Shown here in pieces: positions 1-9,734 of a stretch of 64,000 bases of DNA. The DNA comes from Cercis canadensis (lineage: Eukaryota; Streptophyta; Magnoliopsida; Fabales; Fabaceae): assembly GCA_003255065.1 (NCBI GenBank), contig QAOA01001508.1, positions 1 to 64,000 of the forward strand, read 5' to 3'. Every line of letters starts with the position of its first letter. Position 1 is the stretch's first letter. Made by a program: the position numbers and the translations under genes. The notes beneath the pieces were generated by a model. It made no database searches, was not told the DNA's origin, and saw nothing but the letters and a program-made list of their open reading frames with translations.

Positions 1-180
1 GGCCCACATGGTGAAGACTTATTGGATGCTGGCCATGCACCAAATCCTCCCACCTTAGCCTTATGCTCTGATAAGTGCAGCGAAGGAGAGCTCATGCTCG
101 ATGACCCTCCAGAGTCTGTTCTGGTTGAAAGCGACCGAAGTAGTCAAATGGGGATGGAGGACATGCAAGTGTACTCTTAG
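1..180 (+). pseudogene. LINE ORF1, C-terminal end (partial)
   Basis: An open frame of 59 codons runs from the window edge to TAG at 178-180. It ends 26 bases before the start of the LINE ORF2 protein. The position and the acidic, Pro-rich, low-complexity composition fit the C-terminus of the gag-like ORF1 of a plant L1-type LINE. No zinc knuckle is visible in the part inside the window. The identification rests on its place before ORF2, not on a recognised domain. Confidence 0.45.
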
Positions 181-206
181 GGGTCCTTTCTCTCTCTATC
201 TTTTTT

Positions 207-3200
207 ATGATTAATAAGGTCTTAGTGTGGAACTGTAGAGGGGCAGGGAATGCCAATTTTCTCAGGGCAGCTAAGTCTGTTCTTGGCCCTTTTATCCCTG
301 ACGTGTTAGTTTTGCTGGAAACAAAAGTGAATGGCACTCAAGCACCAGGCATTTTGCGCAAGCTGGACTATGCTTATTCTTCCATATCATAAGGGGTTTG
401 GAACTCTGATAATCTGGGGGTGGAGGTTATTATTTCCCATGCCCAATTCATTCACATGAGGTTCTTTGTTCAGTCTGGTGTTGTGTGGTACTTTACTACC
501 ATTTATGCTAGTCCTAGGTATGAAGAAAGAGTGGTCTTGTGGTCAGAGTTGAAGCAGATTACTCAGACCATGGATTATCCGTGGATGCTTGCAGGGGATT
601 TTAACGATTATCTCCATGCAGGGGAAAAGAAAGGTGGAGCCCCTGTTAACCTTTGGAGGTGCCGGAGATTTGCTAATTGGATTAATGGGTGTAACCTTTT
701 GGAAGTGGTTGCAGATGGGTCTAAGTTCACTTGGAGAGGCCCTCTGTTAAACGGGTTTGACCGCATTTTTGAAAAGCTTGATCGTGTGCTTTGTAATAGC
801 CTTTGGAGAACTCATTTTGATGAAGCTAAAGCAGTTGTGATACCTAGGGTATACTCCGACCACCATCCAATTTTAATCGACTTGGTTTCTCGCACTTCGG
901 AGAGAAGGGAGAAACCTTTTCGCTTCGAAGCAGCTTGGCTCTCCCATGAAGACTTTGGTAATGTTGTGGCTAGGCACTGGGATAGTTCTATTTCTTTTAC
1001 TGGTGGGTTGGCTAAACTCACTCCCATTCTCAAAGGATGGAACATAGAGGTTTTTGGGCATATCCTTAGGAGAAAAACGTGTATCTTAAATAGAATCAAA
1101 GGAGTGCAAAGGGCCATGCATGGGAGGTGGAATCCTTTTCTTGATAAGCTTGAGGTTTCTTTGAATACAGAGTTGCAGGAAGTGTTAAAGCAGGAGGAAT
1201 TCCTCTGGCAACAAAAGTCTAGAGCAAAGTGGGTGTCGAAGGGTGACCGTAATACCCGGTATTACCATACTAAAACTATCATTCGTAGAAGACGGAATAA
1301 GATCGATATGCTTAGAGATGACTCTGGTAATTGGGTTGAGGATGGTGTTGCGCTTAGCTACTTCATGAAGCTTTTCTCTAATGATATGCCTCATGTGTGT
1401 TGGAGTACTAAATTCTCCTTTCCGATGATTAAAGAAGATGAGCTGAAGGCTTTATCTACCATTCTCCATTTTGAAGAAGTGAGGTCTGCGATGTTTGGGT
1501 TGGGGCCTCTTAAGGCACATGGTCCGAATGGATACCCTGCTATTTTTTATCACTCTCAATGGAGTACTCTAGGCCGGCCGGTGTTTAATTTGGCTAGGCA
1601 AATCTTCACGGGTGAAAGGAGCATGACTGAGTTTAATGATACTTTTTTGGTGCTTATTCCAAAAATTGATAAGCCTGAGTTCATTTCCCAATTTTGGCCT
1701 ATTTTTCTTTGTAATGTTACATATAAGTGCATTATTAAGATAATAGTGAATATGTTGAAGCCTTTGTTGCCCAAACTGGTCTTTCCGTTTCAGTCTAGCT
1801 TTGTCCCTAAGAAATGTATTCAGGATAACGTTCTTATTGCCCAGGAAATGATGCACTCTATGAGTAAGATCAGAGGCAAGAGAGGCTTCATGGCCATAAA
1901 GGTGGACTTGGAGAAAGCTTATGACTGTATTAAGTGGAGCTTTATTGAGGAAGTTTTGGGTGAAATCAAGTTACCTAATGGTCTCAAAAGTCTTATTATG
2001 GATTGTGTTCAGTCAGTCTCCATGAACCTTTTCTAGAATGGTGGTAAAACTGAATGTTTCAATCCAGCGCGGGGAATAAGGCAAGGCGATCCTCTATCTC
2101 TTTATCTCTTTGTTTTGTGCTTAGATAAGCTATCCTACATCATTTCTGAAGTGTTGGAGGATGGTCGTTGGAAGCCCATGGGTACGGGTAGAGGAGGCCC
2201 TCTTATATCCAACCTAATGTTTGCCGATGACCTTCTTTTATTTGCAGAAGCCTATGTCCCTCAAATCAACATTGTGATGGATTGTCTAGACAAGTTCTGT
2301 GCTATGTCTGGGCAGAAGGTGAGTGTTTTGAAGACATGTATTTATTTCTCTAAAAATGTTAGCCTTGTGAATAGACAAGCCATCTCTGATTCTTGTGGCT
2401 TCTCTTTGACTAATGACCTAGGATTGTACTTAGGTATGCCTCTTTCTCAAGGTAGGGTTAACAAGGCAAAACTGTAGTACTTGCTTGACAGGACCCGTCA
2501 ACGGTTAACGGGATGAAAAATGAATTGTCTCTCTATGGTTGGCAGGATTACCCTGGCCAAGTCGGTTATAGGATCTCTTCCCATCTATGCCATGCAATCG
2601 GCGTTGATCCTTAGGTCAATTTGCTATGAGATAGAGAAAGTTCAACGGAACTTCATTTAGGGTCACAATGATCTTTTCAAGAAAGTCCACACTGTTAAGT
2701 GGGAGGTCTTATGCATGCCTAAGAGCTGTGGGGGTTTGGGTATTAGAAAATTGGTGGTGATGAACCAAGCATGCATAATGAAATTGGGTTAGGTGGCGCT
2801 TACTAGACCGGAAGAACTCTGGGATCGCGTGATGAGAGGGAAGTATGAGAGAGGGTCTAACTGGTTTTCTTCCATAGAGGTTAAGAATGGTGATTCGACG
2901 ACTTGGAAGGCTATAGGCGAGAGTTGGTAAGCTCTTACCAATAGTCTGGGTAGAAGACTGGGCAATGGCCTCTCTACTAATTTCTGGTTAGACCCTTAGT
3001 TTGATGGTGCTAAAACTCTAATTGAGATAGTCCCTTTATCGGTTCCGGAGAGAGATCTGAATATTCAAGTAGCTGACTTTTGTCTTCCTTATGGTGACTA
3101 GAATTGGGATGCCCTTGGAAGGATCCTTAACCCAGATGCTTGTGCTAAAATCCATGATATCCCCCCTCATTCTCTAGATGATGATGAGGATGGCTTTTAC

Positions 3201-4268
3201 TAGTTAAGGAATAGTGCAAGAATTTTTTCTATATTAGTAGTGCCTATATGAGCATTATGGAAAATAGGTGGAAACCAGTTAATACTATGTGAAAAAAAAT
3301 CTGGAAGTGGCAAGGACCAGAGCGCATCAGATTGTTTATTTGGCAAATGGCTCACAATAGTTTGTTTACAGGGGATAAATGTAGCAAGTGGAATGGTTCT
3401 GAAGGTAACTGTATTTTTTGTGAGGGGGTAAAAGAGACTACTCTTCATGTTCTAAGGGATTATGGTTTTTCCTGGAGAGTTTGGGTTCGTTTTGTTAAGC
3501 CCTCAATGAGGGTTAGTTTCTTTGCTTGGGATTTAGCTCAATTGATGGAAATGAATCTGTCTCAGAATGTAGGCGGTACCGGGAAGTAGTGGAGTGTTGT
3601 GTGGGCAGTTATAGCTTGGATGCTATGGAAGTGGAGGAATTTGGCCATGTTTGACCCAAACTTTTCTTGTCCCACCAACCATAGTAAGGTGATTTCCAAG
3701 TTCCTAAAGGGGTGTAACATCTTAGTCAATGAGTCAACTCATTCCTCTGTCTTTGTCATTCCTAGAGTGCTCTGAAGTCCTCCGGAGTCGGGGTGGGTTA
3801 AGCTTAACTCTGGTGGGGCGTCGAAAGGGAATCCTGGGGTGGCGAGCTGTGGAGCGTTGTTAAGAGATGAAAATGGTGAATGGGTGGCTGGTGTAGTTCG
3901 CAACCTGGGTTTTTCATTAGCTTTCAATGCTGAACTTTGGGGTATGTTGGATGGTCTGGAGATGGCGTGGCGTCTGAGGTATAGGAAGGTTGTCTTGGAA
4001 AGTGATTCCAGGAATGTTGTGATGAGCTGGAGGTTTGCATGTTCAGTTGCTGAAAAAGATTTTGGGTATGCTGGATAAAGTCTGGCAAGTGGAGTTGCAA
4101 CACATAAACCGAAGAGGGAATTTAGGCGCGGACTGGTTGGCTAATTTTAGCCTTGGGCAAACGCTGGGTGCCATGCACCTCTCGTCTCTTCCCCAAGCTT
4201 TATTATATTTACTTGTAGATGATGAAATGGGGCATTTATTGCCCCTTGTTTCTGTTTTTGGTATGTAG
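207..4268 (+). pseudogene. L1-type LINE ORF2 (endonuclease, reverse transcriptase, zf-RVT, RNase H), decayed
   Basis: This is the replication polyprotein of a non-LTR retrotransposon, now non-coding. The frame starts MINKVLVWNCRG at 207, typical of the apurinic endonuclease domain, which continues to about 870 with SDHHPI near 858-877. Reverse transcriptase follows, with RQGDPLS near 2080 and the catalytic FADD at 2220-2232. A zf-RVT stretch (CIFC near 3410) and a plant-type RNase H (about 3790-4180) complete the order. RNase H keeps the AELWG, ESDS and ADWLAN blocks, but the first catalytic Asp position reads Gly (NSGGAS). In-frame stops occur at 390, 2034, 2475 and 2514, and several more lie between 2650 and 3210. 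Frame changes lie between about 3210 and 3330 and near 4035-4078. An A-rich tail at 4300-4320 marks the 3' end. Confidence 0.93.
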
Positions 4269-4299
4269 CTGTGGTTTTTAGGCTGTTGCCCCGTTATAT

Positions 4300-4324
4300 T
4301 ACAACAACAACAAAAGAAGAAGAA
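4300..4324 (+). other. LINE 3' tail and junction with TIR element
   Basis: A CAACAACAACAAAAGAAGAAG tract lies directly after the LINE coding end. It abuts the AAGAAATTTGGCA terminus of the next element. This is probably the A-rich 3' end of the LINE inserted into the outer part of that element. No target-site duplication can be tested because the LINE 5' end is outside the window. Confidence 0.5.
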
Positions 4325-4485
4325 ATTTGGCACTGTTAAGTGTTGCAATCGGGGAATTTACGACACCCAACACAACCAACCAAGTTCAAGTTGTGGCACT
4401 CACCCACGTTCAAATTGTGGCACTCAATAAAATGTGAAATTGAGGCACTAAACAGGGGTAAGGGCGAAATTGCGGCACTCCATTT

Positions 4486-4917
4486 TGCTTGAGAAAATGC
4501 GAACCAAAGCTTTTAGACTGCGTTTCTTGAGCCATTCCTATTGAAACCCTGAGTCCAAAAAAGCTATCCATGGGGGAACTCATAGTAGAATTGTGCCTTG
4601 GATAATGAGGAGGCAACCCAGAATAGGCTTGCTGAGAGAGAGTTCATAAGGTTCAGATAAGCTTCTTTCGTGCTTTAGAAGGTTTATCCTCCAATTCGTA
4701 GAAACTTGGCGACGTCGTATCGTTGTTGTCACTATAATTTACGAATCTAGAAATTAATCTCTTGGATTCAGAATTCTCCCATGGATTGCCCTTATTGCCA
4801 CTAGAATCAAGAGCTTCTGTGAAATTTGCGTGAAATGAAATTGGGGCAGAGCGAAACCGAAGTAACCCAGAATTGAGTTGTTGGTGTTGATAATTCTGAT
4901 GAGAATTTGAATCCCTA
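4486..4917 (-). pseudogene. bHLH transcription factor fragment (bHLH122/130-like N-terminus), copy A
   Basis: Read on the minus strand, the segment gives an MDSNSH-like start, a GLLRFRSAP-type motif, ESKRLISRFVNYS, SFYELEDKP, PPHYPRHNST and SSPMDS, then KSFGSHFL. These are blocks from the N-terminal half of bHLH122/bHLH130 (FBH-type) proteins. The basic helix-loop-helix domain itself is absent. In-frame stops follow SKARKK. It lies inside the TIR element with no promoter or downstream exons, so it is a captured, non-functional piece. The family call comes from remembered motifs. Confidence 0.65.
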
Positions 4918-4989
4918 AATGCTCCTTGGGTTCACTCTGCTATTTGCTATTACACTTTGATGTGTCAAAATCGACACTTCTCTTGCATT

Positions 4990-5345
4990 TTACGGAACTC
5001 CTTTATGTGTTGCTACTTGGCAATTTGGACCCTTTGATGTGTCGAAATTTGGCAATATGCGACACTTGGATGTGCAAATTGTGAAACTCTTAATGTGTTG
5101 AAAGTTGGCTTGTGGAATTGGCTTGTGTTGCAATTTTGTCTATAATGAAGTGCTGCAAATTGGCCTTTTGAGTCCCTATGTGGAGTGTTGCAATTTGGCT
5201 TGCGAAATTGGCTTGTGTCGCAATTTTGTTTATAATGAAGTGCCGCAAATTGGCCTTTTGAGTGATATGTGGAGTGTGGCAATTTCACCTTACATCATAT
5301 GTGGAGTGCCGCAATATGAACTTGATTGGTTGCGTTAGGTGTTGC
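4990..5345 (+). repeat. Subterminal repeats built on TGCAATTTGG-type units
   Basis: Short units of the form GTGCCGCAAATTGGCC or TGTTGCAATTTGG recur many times in one orientation. Two near-identical tandem units of about 90 bp start at 5105 and 5195; each contains CAATTTTGT, TATAATGAAGTGC and GGCCTTTTGAGT. A second block lies at 4385-4485 on the other side of the bHLH fragment. The same arrangement occurs in copy B. Such repeats are common just inside TIRs, where transposase may bind. Confidence 0.7.
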
Positions 5346-6081
5346 AATCTCCCCAATTGTGACCCTCAACGATGCCAAATTTCTTTCCTCTCTTGGTTGT
5401 TCGGAAAAAAAATGATAAAAAAATCAAAATTACCGTAACCAAAAAAATATTTTTAAAACTATTGCATTTGTGTAAATAAGATACAAAATTACATTATTAA
5501 AGTACTTGATCCGGAAAATTAATCAAATATGGGAAAGCCAAAGCGTGACTTTGGAAGTGACCTTGCGAAATGTTTGCGGTGGACGTGCTATTGTTCGAAG
5601 GTAAAGAGAGTATCCACATGCAAACACAACATTTCACTCTTTTTTTATGTCGCAAATGACATTTCTCTTCGGAAACTTTCTTTGTGATCGTTTAAAGAAA
5701 CGGAACCTGCAGAATAAAATATTCAATCAATAATCGCTTGGTTAGTGAGGTATTTATTTTTTATTTTTTATATAAACATAATAGGATGGAGGCTTAAACT
5801 TCTAACATTCTGTAAACTATTTAATTTTTTTTATCGCTAGATCAATTTTAATGACTTGTGAGATAGCTTTTCATTAAAGCCAGTAATGCCAAAAACACAC
5901 AAACAATGATTTTTATTAAATTGTATTTTAGTGCCCACTAGAAATTCATGTAAATAAAGACGTATAAATACCAATCCTGCACCATGCACACAAATACAAG
6001 CCTCCTTCACCACCACATGAAAATACATTAAAGTTGTGTTTGGATGGGGTATTTGGCAAATTATTGTGTATTTTTTTAGAT

Positions 6082-6199
6082 TAAGTCCATAAGAGATTCT
6101 ACTAAAAATTTCAAATAAGATTATTTAATCTAAATTTTTTTTGACTGTTTGAACTTTATAAAAAAATCTGAAATTTTAGTAGAATCTCGTATGGAATTA
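6082..6199. repeat. Hairpin-forming inverted repeat
   Basis: The arm at 6082-6113 (TAAGTCCATAAGAGATTCTA...) is repeated in inverted form at 6169-6199. There are only a few mismatches, around a 55-base AT-rich loop. The size suits a tiny MITE remnant or a small folded RNA source. No target-site duplication was recognised. Confidence 0.65.
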
Positions 6200-6289
6200 A
6201 TTTGAAAAAATCTGGAATTTTTTTTATCTGCTTGAGTTTTATAAAAAAAACAAATCTAAAATAGTTATTTAACAATAAAAAAAGTTATT

Positions 6290-7440
6290 TTTGATTAATT
6301 ATAACTTAATTATGCTGGTTATTTAACATTTAAAAATTACTTTCTCTGTGCCACATCAGCATTGGTTGACTAACAGGAAACTAAACTGTCAAACTCAATA
6401 AAACACGGAGACTAAATCATACACTTTTAAAAATTGAGAATTAACGCATAAGAATTAGTAAAATAGAGAGATCAAAACTGTCAATAAGTTTTATTTTTTT
6501 ATTTGGCCTTCACCTGAACACCTGTGATTATTCACCAAATTCTTCGTCCTCTAACTAGAGATGGGGTCTATATAAAGAACAAGACGAGTAGACTTGAAGC
6601 ATCAAAACCTTCTTCTCTGCTAGAAAGAGTTACAATGAGAAGGTTGCTACCCCTTTTCTTCTTGCCACAATTGTACCGACATGTGAAGGCTTAGACCATG
6701 GCCAAAACTACCAAATTTGCCCTCTCCGACTTAAATCTGGGTCTGGTGGCCACTACATTCCAGGCATATCGTATCGTGCTCAAGTTGGCGACTCGGAGTG
6801 GAAGCTCATAACATCATTGACTGGAAAACCGTCCCAAAAGAGTGTGAAGGTTATGTAGGGAACTACATGTGAGGTCACTATAGAGAAGACTCCAAAGCAG
6901 GTGCTATCCAAGCTTTTGTTTATGTTCAGGGCCTCAATCTCAGTGGGGGACGGCAAAGACATATGGGTCTTTGACATAGATGAGACACGTAGGGGTGTAA
7001 TTGGTAACCGACATCCCAAGATGAGTAGACTTGAAGCATCAAAAGTTCAAAACCTTATTCTTTGCTTGACGTATTACTTTATTTGTTGACCATTACTAAC
7101 CTAAACACGTATAACTTAACTAGACGTAACTATATGGATCTAGCTAGAGCAGAGAATCATATGAGATTGATGAATTTTTCTTACTACAAGACAAAATATA
7201 ATTAATATATGGCGAAGGACACCAAGCACCCATGTCATTGTTATTTTTTGGCAGTTTTAGTCTTTTTATTTTATTAATTCTTATAAGTCAATTCTTCATT
7301 TTTAAAAATGAACAATTTAGTTACCTTGTTTACTGAATTTGGCAGTTTTAGTATTATTTTCATTAGTCAATCAAACAGTTAATCTAACAGCATGTTGATG
7401 TAGCAAAAATAAATTAATCTTTTTTATTGTTATCGTACTG
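6290..7440. mobile_element. Non-autonomous TIR element enclosing an acid phosphatase fragment
   Basis: The segment at about 6340-6490, reverse complemented, aligns with about 7245-7415. Shared blocks include the GACAGTTTTGATC / GGCAGTTTTAGTC pair, TACTAATTCTTAT / TATTAATTCTTAT, and GCTGATGTGGC / GTTGATGTAGC. The arms are about 165 bp, diverged, and point toward each other. No transposase is present between them. The interior is the VSP-type pseudogene with its TATA-like leader. Exact ends and target-site duplication were not fixed. Confidence 0.55.
6635..7018 (+). pseudogene. VSP / HAD class IIIB acid phosphatase fragment
   Basis: From ATG at 6635 the reading gives a hydrophobic start, then CPLRLKSGSGGHYIPG, IIDWKTVPKECEGYVGNYM, a stop, GHYREDSKAGA, QGLNLS and GDGKDIWVFDIDET. 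The last contains the DxDxT nucleophile motif of HAD phosphatases. The order matches plant vegetative storage protein / acid phosphatase class B. It is broken by frame changes near 6784 and 6950 and a TGA near 6868, and it ends soon after FDIDET. A TATA-like sequence (CTATATAAAG) lies about 60 bp upstream. The piece therefore seems to include the donor gene's promoter-proximal part. Confidence 0.8.
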
Positions 7441-8120
7441 ATATGGGTCTCTGATCTCGAGCTCATTCTGGTGACTCAGTGAAGAAAAATTGGAGGAGGG
7501 TGGAAAATGAGGTTAGAGGGTGAAGTGTGTGCAGGCTAGTCAGCCGGAGGTTGAGGAAGAAAACAAAATTCTAGAAAAAAAATTTGTATTTTGTAATTTA
7601 TTGTTGTTTTATATATAAAATAGAAAATATTACTTTACAAAAAGTTTTCGAGTATAAATGTTTTTTTAAACGAAAAGGGTGGAACAAATTAAATATAGTG
7701 CAAATCCATAAAAATAAAAATAAAATAAAAGTTAACATACTTTCCAAGTGAAAAAAAGAAGATGAAATAAGAACATTTTTTAATTCCTCTTGCTTTCAGT
7801 TTAATTATGCTATACTATAGTAAATTTGTCATTATTTAACCGGATTGTACTCATTAAATTATTAATCTTTAAATCTATTTTTTGTCTCCTGAAAATATAA
7901 AAAAAATATTGGGCATTTAAAGATTAATTTGAAATTTTGGTTTTACTATTAAAATAAAAAATTTCAAGTAAAAATATAATTTTTCATAAAAGTCATTGTG
8001 ATTTCTAAATAAGATTTTACCAATGATTCTATTTAGATGTTTCTCCTTCTTGAAGAAATCATATAAAAATCTAGAATAAAAAAATTCATATTTTCATGCG
8101 TGATTTTAAACTCTTTTTTT
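7440..8120. other. Intergenic AT-rich stretch
   Basis: No credible gene. The stretch is mostly AT-rich low-complexity sequence, with one short purine-rich patch near 7480-7560. Confidence 0.6.
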
Positions 8121-8661
8121 GTCCTTTAAAAATAGCATTACTAACAATTTAGTCTTTCAATAATTTTTGCTGTCAATTTAATTCTTGAATTTGTATTCCG
8201 TCAGACAATTTAATTCTTCGTTAGTATCCGTTAATGAAATTTAACTAAAATTGTCACGTGACACATTAAGTACTGACGTGGCCGTTATGTAATGACGTGT
8301 CATATTAAAAAATTAAAAAAAAAATCTTCTCTCTCATTTCTATGTCTCTCTCTCTTCCCCTCCTCTCTCATTTTTCTCTCTCTCCCCCGTCTCTCTCATT
8401 CGTAACGTATAGTTCAAATTTGACTGACACTCAACACTAGCCCGCTTAAACATATTTTTTCAGATACTGATTGTACAAGTCAACCAGAGTACATATAATG
8501 CGAGAAAAATTATGTTAGAGCGTCATTTTTCTTTGGAGAAATTTCAGCCCATCAAAAGATTATGCCAAAAGAATAGTACAAAATTTAAATAGAGCCAAAA
8601 AAGCTGAGCTTGGTTTAGTTTTAAATCAATATAGCTTAGATTAATAAAAATGATGAGTAAT

Positions 8662-8975
8662 ATGATGTATGTAATAATGAAAATAAGAATATATGCATAT
8701 GCAATAAAGCACGAGCTGTTTTTGAAGGTTGCCCTCTGGTTCTGGGACGGGGAGCAAACGCCACGTAGTACACAAAGGACATAGCTGGCGAGGGTGAGGT
8801 GAGGACCATGCAAGAAACATGATGTATGTAATAATGAAAATAAGAATATATGCATATGCAATAAAGCACGAGCTCTTTTTGAAGGCTGCCCTCTGGTTCT
8901 GGGACGGGGAGCAAACGCCACGTAGTACACAGAGGACATAGCTGGCGAGGGTGAGGTGAGGACCATGCAAGAAAC
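8662..8975. repeat. 157-bp tandem direct duplication
   Basis: Two consecutive units, 8662-8818 and 8819-8975, both begin ATGATGTATGTAATAATG and end ACCATGCAAGAAAC. They differ at only a few bases (for example GAGCTGTTTTT versus GAGCTCTTTTT). No N lies at the join. Either it is a recent real duplication or a locally mis-assembled one. Overlapping minus-strand frames here are repeat products, not genes. Confidence 0.9.
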
Positions 8976-9241
8976 TACAGATAAAGCTTGGCTTTAGTCA
9001 TGTGACCACTCGCCAGCTGGTCTGTTCTTCAGTCATCATCAACACAACTCTGAATCTGATCAAATGGTGACCCAGCTCGTACACCAAACGCCAAAACCAA
9101 TGTGAACCTTTGAATTTTCACGTGACTAGACCAGTAACAGTAAGTAATAGTTTTCACCTGGGTATTATATATAGGAGGAAAAATAATAGTAAGAAGTAAA
9201 AAGAAAAGAAGATAATGGCGATCATGAACTGCCAGAAGTGG

Positions 9242-9406
9242 AGGCCAACAGACAAGCCTCTCCGTCTTCCACTCCAGGATGTGTACAAAATTGGTGGTAT
9301 TGGTACTGTGCCTGTGGGACGTGTTGAAACTGGTATCTTGAAGCCTGGAATGGTGACTTTTGGTCCCACTGGCCTGACAACTGAAGTTAAGTCTGTTGAG
9401 ATGCAC
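9242..9406 (+). pseudogene. Elongation factor 1-alpha internal fragment
   Basis: About 55 codons read [19 protein letters not shown], then [33 protein letters not shown]. This is the start of domain 2 of eukaryotic EF-1alpha. One Val is missing relative to the usual GMVVTFGP. The coding match stops abruptly at both sides. Neither the GTP-binding domain nor the C-terminus is present. It was probably captured by the surrounding TIR element or arose from a retrocopy. Confidence 0.88.
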
Positions 9407-9734
9407 CGGACAGGTGTGACTGGTTTATGTTCTTTTCTTCCTACCTATCGCCAATATGCACCTATGGTAAATGAGAGAGACGGGGAAGAGAGAGAAAAAT
9501 GAGAGAGGAGAGGAAGAGAGAGAGAAATGAGAGAGAAGGAAAAGACTAACTTCACGTCAGCTTGCCAAATTATCAACTAATGTCCACATCAGCAATTAAC
9601 GTACTACGTGGTAATTTCTGTTAAGTCTCATTAACGGACCCTAGCGGAAGACTAAATTGTCAAATGAAATGAAAATTCAATGACTCAATTATCACTAAAA
9701 ATTAATAAATAACTAAATTGTCGCTAACAACATT

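Larger units (their letters stand above)
4324..5386 (-). mobile_element. Non-autonomous long-TIR element carrying a bHLH fragment, copy A
   Basis: The inner termini are inverted repeats: AAGAAATTTGGCA at the left and TGCCAAATTTCTT at about 5373-5386. GTTAAGTGTTGCAATCGGGG follows inside the left end, and its degraded complement lies inside the right end. Copy B (16488-17575) shows the inverted similarity continuing about 120 bp further out on both sides. The whole TIR is therefore long, as in Mutator-like elements. No transposase frame is present. In copy A the outer part of one TIR is replaced by the LINE tail. Assignment to MULEs is an inference from TIR length and captured gene content. Confidence 0.6.
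4322..6070 (+). repeat. Left arm of a 1.75-kb inverted duplication
   Basis: This segment is repeated in opposite orientation at 15780-17575. Matches run from the bHLH fragment (4486-4917) through the GCAATTTGG-type repeats (4990-5345) and the flank at 5390-6035, to GTGTTTGGATGGGGTATTT at about 6040. Both arms carry equivalent short open frames: minus 5837-6028 here, plus 15831-16022 there, differing at a few codons. Similarity is high but imperfect, so the duplication is not an assembly mirror. Confidence 0.85.

Noticed and set aside
812..1856. Minus-strand open frames inside the LINE
   Set aside because: They are shadows of the plus-strand endonuclease and reverse transcriptase frame, with no family motifs.
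4990..5345. Regularly spaced repeats resembling a CRISPR array
   Set aside because: The units are diverged, the spacers are not unique, and the block lies inside a eukaryotic TIR element and is repeated in copy B.
8544..8970. Three minus-strand frames of 92-140 codons with repeated internal sequence
   Set aside because: Their repetition comes from the 157-bp tandem duplication. The translations show no domain, and all three frames are equally open.
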